Shown here: positions 57,531 through 64,000 of the stretch, in pieces
Position numbering within the stretch: position 1 is the stretch's first letter
Layout: each line of letters opens with the position of its first letter
Assembly: GCA_949752795.1 (NCBI GenBank)
Contig: OX457061.1
Span: forward strand, 39,650,338-39,714,337
Origin: Hyperoodon ampullatus
Taxonomy: Eukaryota; Chordata; Mammalia; Artiodactyla; Ziphiidae
Length of the DNA: 64,000 nucleotides
Direction of reading: 5' to 3'
The notes under the pieces: model-generated
The model's database searches: none
Seen by the model: only the letters and a program-made list of their open reading frames with translations
Told to the model about the DNA's origin: nothing
Position numbers and translations under genes: made by a program

Positions 57531-58350
57531 TGAGTTATTTCTTTATAGTCATTGCTACAATTCTTTAGCAACCTCACTGACCTCTCTGTTGTCCTTCTTG
57601 GTTTTCCCAGGCTCATCTCCACACGGTTCAGAGCTCTTTCTAGAACCATGTCAGGCCCCACACTTACCTACTCAGAACCCATGATGCCTTCCTATTGCAC
57701 TAGGAGTAAAGTCTAAGCAACCTGCAATGTCTTACAAGGCCAAGCACAATCAGCCATAAGTACTTCCGAGATCTCATTTCCCACCTTAGACAGAGCCAGC
57801 CAGGCCCGCTGTTGTCCAGGCCCTGAGCTTAGAAGGGCCCCACTCTTGGTTCAGTGTTCTGCTAATGCAGTTCTGAAGGTTTTAATAAGTTTTGAACCAG
57901 ACACCCTGCATTTTCATTTCACACTGGGCCCTGCATATCATGTGGCATGCTCTGACTCCAGACCCACAAGCCTCCTCCCATCTTCAAATGGGCCTGACAC
58001 ACTGCCACTTCTGCCTCAGGAATTGGCCAGTTGCTGCTCCTTCCCTCTTCTGAGAAAGCTCACTTGGTAAGATGTTTACTTGGCTGCTTCTCTCCTTCAC
58101 TTGGCCCTCCCCAGCAGAGAAGCCTTCTCTGACCATCATGTCCTTGGTGTCACCCCTCCTCATACACTGAAGCATTCCTGCAAAGCACCCATCTCTGCCT
58201 GGTGTTATGCAGTATATTTACTTAAGTGCAGTTGGTTCTTGTTGTCCCTGTAGAATTTCCTCCAGGGCAGGACATTACCTGGCTTGGTCATTTCTTTGTC
58301 CTTGGGACCTAACACACTTCCTGGCACACAGATATTTCTCAGTACATTTT
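57531..58350 (+). mobile_element. L2 LINE 3' region (sense)
   Basis: Sense L2 landmarks occur in order: CCTATTGCACTAGGAGTAAA, GTCTTACAAGGCCAAGCACA, AAGCCTTCTCTGACCATC, TCCAGGGCAGGACATTACC, CCTGGCACACAGATATTTCT and TTTTTGTTGAGTTAAC near the 3' end. The stretch 57785-58010 is less alike and may hold an insertion. The L2 frame is not open. Confidence 0.75.
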
Positions 58351-59455
58351 TGTTGAGTTAACATGTTCCTCAGTAATACCATGAAAGTTGCCCATCTCAC
58401 CAGGAGCACATTTTAATCCTCTGAACCTGGTTATGAGAAGAGTTTAGAGGACACATTTGGAGATGTGCTGCTTTGCTTTAATTGTGGTCCCCTGGCTTTT
58501 CTCAGACTGCCACATATTCCCACTCATCTTAATATCTCTGCCTTTCCCTCTCTTTCTCTTTCTCTGGTTTTCAACGACTCTAGTTCTATGCTTTGAACAT
58601 TCAAGATATGGAAAAGTTGAGATGAATTTTCTAACTTTGGAGAGAGAAACAAGATAAGTCTTAGGAAATCTCAAGATAATCCCCCAATTCACCCTGAACC
58701 AGACAATCTCAGCTGGAGAAAATGGCAACAGACTTGTGTCCTGACTGCCAGCCCCAGGGCCCTGCCGTGACCCACATGGCAGGATAGACATCAGAGCCCA
58801 GAGGTGCCTTTGAGATCAGCTAGCCCAAACTCATAACATTTCGTGTTCTTTCTGGGTGGAATGGATGCTTCAGGTTAGAGGTTAGAAATGAAGAGAGGAG
58901 GGCAGAGGAGGAGACCATAAAAGGTATACTTGAATTATTCTGGCTCCTGAGAAAGAATTAATTTCTTGAGATTACAAGACTAGTTATAGGTCAGGTGCAA
59001 ATACACATTTTCTGACTCTCTCTTGATATTAAATGTCTTTTAATTGAAGGAACTATCACTGACATTTAAATTTCCAAAGTAGTCTGGTATTACTATCATT
59101 CTCCACATTCATTTTCAATGAAATTTTCTACCATTGCTCATTTCCCAGTTTTTAGTCAAGGACTGTGCTCTCTCTGCATGTGGGTATCAGTGGCCCTGCA
59201 TGCCAAGAAGGCAGCAGATGGCAGGTGCCAGGTCATCAGGCTGCACACTGGAGCCTCCAGCAAGGTAAGATGTTCAAATGTAAGAATGTTCAAAGCCTAG
59301 GTGTCCTAGAATAGGGGCGCCTTGGCAGAGTCCTGGCAACATCACATCTTTTTTTTTTCTTGTTCTTTTTGTACCTCAGGTGGACAGAAATGAATTAATT
59401 ATAATCTTGATGTACTCTTATCATTGGTCCATGCATGTCCCTCTATGGTTTATAT
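58351..59455. other. unique non-coding DNA
   Basis: No repeat or gene was recognised. A pyrimidine-rich tract (CCCTCTCTTTCTCTTTCTC) lies near 58545-58563, and a T run near 59349. The 115-codon minus frame at 58444-58791 lacks any known motif. Confidence 0.5.
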
Positions 59456-59745
59456 GTAGATCTTTTTGTTTTTAATAATTTTATCAACACCCATGAACTC
59501 ACCACCTCACTCAGAAACTAGAACACTGACAACACTGTAGACGTCCAGGTGGTCCCACCCTACCTGTCCCCTCACCTCCCCAAACCCCAAACCTTCGGTA
59601 ACCACACACTACCCTAAGTCTTGTGTTGTTTATTCCTTTTGCTTTTAAACAAATACCTTTTTTGAAAAGTATGACATCCCTATATGCGTTCTCAAAAGGA
59701 TATGTAGTTTGGGTTTTTCTTAATAGTGTACAAATGGACCAAATT
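59456..59745 (-). mobile_element. old L1M/L1ME 3' UTR fragment (antisense)
   Basis: The plus strand AACTCACCACCTCACTCAG, TAGACGTCCAGGTGGTCCC and GTTGTTTATTCCTTTTGC follow a remembered antisense L1M 3' UTR order. It is strongly decayed, so the edges and family are uncertain. Confidence 0.5.
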
Positions 59746-60496
59746 TTATCTAATTTTTTGGGACTTGTTCAGAAAGGGGAACTGACCTTCTGACCTTGTG
59801 CCAGGACCAAATCCTTCTGCACCAGCTTGGATGGAGAGAGTTCTCAACCAGTAGCTGGATCTGGCCCTACAATGACCCACCGGGGTGGAGAGGTCTGCAG
59901 GACCCCTCCTTCTTGTGCAGAGGGGAGCTGACAGCACCAGAACACTCGAGCCTCTTCCTGGGTTTGCCTTTCCTCCGGTAGCCCACCTGTGCTCCAGGCA
60001 GGGCTTCCAACCACCCGCTTTGTGAGGCTGCTGGATCCCCCACCTGTGCAAACACAGGGCTTCCTGTCACCACGTGGCCGGAGCTGTGCAAAGCTGCGGA
60101 TGCGGAGCTTCACGTTTTTAATTTCCTAATGAGAACGATTGTAGACCTGGAAAACAGCTGTTATCCCAGGGGCCACGGCACAACATAATTCAATTGCGCT
60201 TTTATGATTTCTGTCTTGTCCTTCACAATTTCCCACAAACCCAAAACATGTTTCGCTACTCACTTTCCATGTCACGGCGATCACAGGACTTGGTCCTTGG
60301 GGAGACTCTGCAGCATGAAATGGTTTTTACTTCATAAATCCCAAGTGGAAATAAGAGGATATTGACTGACTCACAAAATCGTGGTACAACATAAGGACAC
60401 TGAGGTTGCAAGGATAGCCCAGTCCTAAGTAGGGTCCCCTACTATGTCTTCTGTCACTGCTATGATTAACCATTATTAAAAACAAGAAGCCGATGT
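59746..60496. other. GC-richer unique stretch, candidate conserved element
   Basis: This is the least repeat-like part of the right end. From about 59870 to 60110 it is G+C-rich with several CpGs. At about 60110-60250 it becomes A+T-rich with TTAATTTCCTAATGAG, AACAGCTGTT (an E-box core) and CAATTGCGCTTTTATGA. That texture is common in conserved non-coding regulatory elements, but conservation cannot be judged from one sequence. Three overlapping frames on opposite strands make a coding role unlikely. Confidence 0.35.
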
Positions 60497-60517
60497 GTCA
60501 TAGTAGAAAGAACATGG

Positions 60518-60626
60518 ATTGGGATTGACATATATGCACTAATATGTATAAAATGGATAACTAATAAGAACCTGCTGTATAAAAAATAAATAAAATAAAA
60601 TTGAAAAATTCAAAAAAAAGAAAGAA
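60518..60626 (+). mobile_element. very short L1 3' tail (type B 3' UTR)
   Basis: Only the last part of a type B L1 3' UTR remains: GGGATTGACATATATGCACT, TAATATGTATAAAATGG, and CTGCTGTATAAAAAATAAAT, then an A/G-rich tail. The target duplication AGAAAGAACATGG (60505-60517) and AGAAAAAACATGG (60627-60639) differs by one base. At about 109 bp it is among the shortest L1 insertions in the window. Confidence 0.85.
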
Positions 60627-60682
60627 AGAAAAAACATGGGCTTGGACATCAGAAAAAAAAATTAATTCAAATCCCACCTGTG

Positions 60683-60874
60683 TGGGCTTCCCTGGTGGCG
60701 CAGTGGTTGAGAGTCCGCCTGCCGATGCAGGGGACACAGGTTCGTGCCCCGGTCTGGGAGGATCCCGCATGCCGCGGAGCGGCTAGGCCCGTGAGCCATG
60801 GCCGCGGAGCCTGTGCTCCGCAATGGGAGAGGCCACAACAGTGAGAGGCCCGAGTACCGCCAAAAAAAAAAAAA
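60683..60874 (+). mobile_element. CHR-2 SINE, copy 5, with internal deletion
   Basis: Box A TGGCGCAGTGG (60696-60706) and box B GGTTCGTGCCC (60739-60749) are intact. Between GCCATGGCCGC and GGAGCCTGTGC it lacks about 17 bases present in the other CHR-2 copies, so it is a deleted variant. The target duplication AAATCCCACCTGTG is perfect at 60669-60682 and 60875-60888. It lies inside the MIR. Confidence 0.95.
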
Positions 60875-61030
60875 AAATCCCACCTGTGCCATTTGTTCCT
60901 CGTGTAACCTTGAACCGCTCAATTAGTTTCCTGATCTGTAAGATGGAGCCAGATACCTACTCCATGGGGTGTCGTGAAGGTTACCTGAGATAAGGTGTGG
61001 AGCTCACACAGCCTGTAACAGAGATTACAG

Positions 61031-61693
61031 CCAAGGTGCTTAACAGCTGGTAGCCTTAGGCCAGGTTCCCGTTTCCTTACCCTGAGTCTGCCACAGCCCC
61101 TAACTCCCAAGCCTCACTCCCTCTCGATTCTTAATCCCAAAGCAGCACTTGTATATATCACATTTCCTCCTCTCCCCTAACCAAACCCACAACCCTAAAC
61201 AACAACAGAAACCTCTATGCTTTCCCAATGCCTTCAAGATGTTCAAATGCCTTCAGCTGGCATTTCAGCTCGACCACTGTTTAGAATAAATATAACCCTT
61301 TGCAGTTGTCTTTTATTATTCCACATGTGAATCCTGTGTTCTAGACAAATCTGTTGCTCTCTGAATATGCCAGATGCATGTCAGGTCCATCTCTACCTCT
61401 GCTCCCACATTCATACTCTCCCCCTTGCACAGACAGCTTGCCTCCTCCTTTTCATTGGTATACATTCTATCCTTTCTTGCAGGTGCGAATAAAGTCCCCA
61501 CCTCTCTACATCCCCTCCTTCCCTTCACGTTGGCTATTTAATGTATCTCACCTTGCTTTGTCGTTAGTCGTCTGTGTATGTGGCAGCCAGCACCTGGCTC
61601 AGGTTCTACAGAAGATGTTCAGAAATGTGTGGTGATGATTGTAAGTATAAAAGCACAGATTTCAAAGACATATCCAGTTAGAAATGCCTTCTT
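61031..61693. other. mostly unique DNA
   Basis: No firm family. C/T-rich words near 61390-61460 weakly resemble L2 but cannot be placed. The 93-codon plus frame at 61354-61635 has no motif. Confidence 0.45.
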
Positions 61694-61705
61694 AAATTCA
61701 CCTGG

Positions 61706-61919
61706 GGGCTTCCCTGGTGACGCAGTGGTTGAGAGTCCGCCTGCAGATGCAGGGGACGCAGGTTCGTGCCCCGGTCCGGGATGATCCCACATGCCGTGGA
61801 GCGGCTGGGCCCGTGAGCCATGGCCGCTGAGCCTGCTCGTCCGGAGCCTGTGCTCTGCAATGGGAGAGGCCACAGCAGTGAGAGGCCCGCGTGCCGCAAA
61901 AAAAAAAAAAAAAAAAAAA
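61706..61919 (+). mobile_element. CHR-2 SINE, copy 6
   Basis: Box A TGACGCAGTGG (61718-61728, one change) and box B GGTTCGTGCCC (61761-61771) are readable. The A tail is the longest of the young SINEs (more than 20 A), which fits a recent insertion. The target duplication AAATTCACCTGG (61694-61705) and AAATTCTCCTGG (61920-61931) differs by one base. Confidence 0.95.
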
Positions 61920-61931
61920 AAATTCTCCTGG

Positions 61932-63583
61932 AATTCAACTCATAATAATTTCCTTCCAATTTTTTCAAATTTTTTATCAATAGCCAGATTGAAATGATCA
62001 GGCTTTGAATCTGTATATTGTTTTTTTGCATGCTTCCGTTTTTGTTGTTAGGGTGTGTATGTGTGTGTGCACAAGTGCACGCACGTTTGGGTGGTTTAGC
62101 TTCACTTCAGACCCTAGTGGGAAATAGTTACTTCATTCCCTTCTCTATGGCTGCTCTGAGCTGATAAGCTTTCATCAGACCACATTGATTGTTTAAACAT
62201 CCAAAATCATACTGGAATTTGGGAAAGATAACTGAAGTAAAAATAAGCCTGACAATTGTTGACCAGTGTCTGCCCTTTAAGTTTTCTCCCAGCCTCCCGG
62301 AATGGTTTAATCTTGTAATAAAATATGCCAAGGTGAGTTGTCTTCCCAGAATTCCTTGAGAGCTGTGGGGGGCAGTGGGGGGTATCTGGCTCTGTTGGCA
62401 GTAACAGGGAACTGAGGAAGGGGGTTCTGTTTACGCTCTAAACTTGGCTGTTCAGATTCCAGGCATTCTCAGTAAGCGTTATACCTAAACCTGTACTTGG
62501 GCAAAGACCAAAAGATTATGCATTAATACCATACCCAAAATATGTGAGGATTCTGTCAAACTGAAGGTTGGCCAGTATCCATGTGCAATAATGCAGCATG
62601 AACAATATTGGATTTGAAATGATTAAACAGTGATATCTTGAGTTAGAGCATTTGTTTGTTTATTTGTTTTAGGAAGCTGTTAATTGGCATCCATTTTTCT
62701 GCCTAATACAGGAAGAGTTTCAAGTCTGAACTCCAGGAAGGAAGACACTGATCCAGCTTGGAGATTTCCAGTCTCTTCATTGTGCAGAAGATTGGTAAAT
62801 GTTCTCAGGAGAACACTTCCAACAAGGAGAACACTGACACATGGGACCTTCTCAGGTTAGACTTAAGGAAACTTGCTGTGTCACATAGCCAGCAGCTCTT
62901 GCAGCCCATTGAAGGGATTAACTTGCATAGCAATCCAAAGTTATAAAACTGGCACCGAAGTCCCATTAAAGATGGCAGGTCAAACACACACATCAGACTT
63001 AGTAAACAATGCGTCCAGATGGAGCCAGTCAGAAAGCTCTGGGGATATTTCTTCAAACAAATGAAACATTGCATCCCAATTACTTTTGAATGTAGTTAGA
63101 GGAGATCATGCAACAGTGTTTAGGTTTGAATTAATGATAAGTCAATGGGAAGCTAGGAAAATGGAAAAAACAAAATAGTTCAGTATCATCTCCGGGGGGG
63201 AGGAATGTTATTCAAGAAAGGATAAAGCATGCACAGTGCACTGCAGAGGTCAGTTTTATATACCATTTGCATTGTTATAATTGTATAAACACTAAATATC
63301 TATCTATCCAAAATGACAACATAACTATTTTTGGAGCATGGAGGGGTGGGTGGTAAGTGTGTATCGCTATGGTGAGGGTGGGAGAGAAGGAGAAAGAGAG
63401 TGGAATATTCATTTTCCAAACTGGAAACTCAATTAATAATGCCTAAAGATGAAATATCAGATAGAAGTATGTTATTTAAACATGTTGTGGTTGCTTTGGG
63501 GAAAAAGAAAAGAGGATGGGCAAGATTGTCCTTTTTTAAAAAAAAACAAAAACCAAAAAAAGCTAGCTATATGGATGAAGGTA
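61932..63583. other. unique non-coding DNA with short GT tract
   Basis: No repeat family or exon was recognised. A short alternating GT/GC tract (GTGTGTATGTGTGTGTGC) lies at about 62052-62069. A G run near 63194 and A/G-rich tracts near 63380 are present. Frames of 60-89 codons are not supported. Confidence 0.55.
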
Positions 63584-63995
63584 CAGCCGGCTTTAACAAT
63601 AAGACCCCAAAACACAGAGGCTTAATTAAATAAGATAGGTATATGTATCTTGTTTTATATGGTCCAGAGAGAAAAAATCTGGGTTGGAAGGTTGGCTTTA
63701 TAACCTTCAAAATCTAGCTTTCATCTCTGGGACCAAGGCAGCCATTCTAGTTTTTGTCTTCCCAGCCAGTGGGAAGGGGGAACAGGTCAGGGGAGCACAT
63801 GTACATACCTTGGCAGGAACATGCCCCAGAAGCAGCACATAGCCATTGACCCGACTGTGGGCACATGGCCTTACCAAGCTTCAGGGGAGGCTGGGAAATG
63901 CAGTGACTAGCTGTTGGCCATGTGCTCAGCTAAAACTCAGAATTCCTATTATTAAAGAAGGTGAGAACTGATAGTGCTCAAGCAGCACCTCTGTC
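63584..63995 (+). repeat. unnamed ancient interspersed repeat
   Basis: The order ACAATAAGACCCCAAAACAC, AGAGGCTTAATTAAATAAG, CCAAGGCAGCCATTC, GCCAGTGGGAAGGGGG, CCCAGAAGCAGCACATAG, GGAGGCTGGGAAATGCAG and GGCCATGTGCTCAGCTAAAA follows an old mammalian interspersed repeat I have seen elsewhere but cannot name (LTR/MaLR-like or DNA-transposon type). It reaches the end of the window and may continue. Confidence 0.45.
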
Positions 63996-64000
63996 AAATA

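Larger units (their letters stand above)
60497..61030 (+). mobile_element. MIR SINE split by an L1 tail and a CHR-2 SINE
   Basis: Three collinear MIR pieces are visible: GTCATAGTAGAAAGAACATG (to 60517), GGGCTTGGACATC to TCAAATCCCACCTGTG (60640-60682), and TGCCATTTGTTCCTCGTGTA to GTTTCCTGATCTGTAAGATG and the following GGGTGTCGTGAAGG (60887 to about 61030). The gaps are filled exactly by an L1 3' tail and a SINE, each with its own target duplication. Confidence 0.85.

Noticed and set aside
1..64000. CRISPR arrays, operons, phage or toxin systems
   Set aside because: There are no regularly spaced direct repeats with unique spacers and no prokaryotic gene layout; all evidence is for mammalian nuclear DNA.

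Overview
This window is nuclear DNA from a mammal, almost certainly a cetacean. The main evidence is six young tRNA-derived SINEs with the head GGGCTTCCCTGGTGGCGCAG and a short A tail, which is the CHR-2 type that expanded in whales and dolphins, plus older CHR-1-like copies. Cetartiodactyl-type L1 elements and pan-mammalian fossils (MIR, L2, MER5, MER20, MER1, ERV LTRs) are also present. I see no intact host gene, no exon I can support, no functional RNA gene, no CRISPR and nothing prokaryotic. The open frames that look like genes are broken L1 ORF1/ORF2 proteins or read-through of SINEs, L1 5' UTRs and simple repeats. The window is intergenic or deep intronic.

Layout. 1-3600: unique, A+T-rich. 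3600-10840: an ancient antisense L1 with ORF1, spacer and 5' UTR still readable, split by at least five later insertions, including an L1 3' end inside another L1 3' end inside a third. 10841-16690: mostly unique with MER5, MIR and an older L1 3' half holding two young SINEs. 16688-18310: a MER1-type DNA transposon, an ERV LTR carrying a truncated L1 with a probable 3' transduction, and an L2 scrap. 20767-34858: a 14-kb L1 complex framed by one 14-bp target-site duplication. An ORF2 fragment is joined head-to-tail to a full-length plus-strand L1, whose 5' UTR is split by a second, near-full-length minus-strand L1. 38371-42461: an L1 that has lost its 3' third. 44500-46310: SINE, L2 and MER20. 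46312-52205: a full-length but dead L1, followed by an older L1 tail. 52795-53818: ERV LTRs, two of them forming a 208-bp inverted repeat. 55400-64000: SINEs, an MLT1-like repeat, MIR and L2, with a GC-richer unique stretch at about 59760-60300 that could be regulatory.

How it fits together. The window is a record of successive retroposition. L1s supplied the machinery; SINEs inserted with A-rich 12-15 bp duplications typical of L1 endonuclease. Three different L1 5' UTR types and at least two 3' UTR types are present. Every L1 examined is disabled by frameshifts, stops, lost start codons, lost endonuclease residues or a damaged RT motif. The most unusual objects are the head-to-tail L1 chimera with the inverted L1 pair (20.8-34.9 kb), the L1 with probable 3' transduction (17.3-17.7 kb) and the LTR inverted repeat (53.05-53.81 kb). 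Family names come from remembered consensus sequences, not a database search, and boundaries are good to roughly 5-30 bases unless a duplication fixes them.
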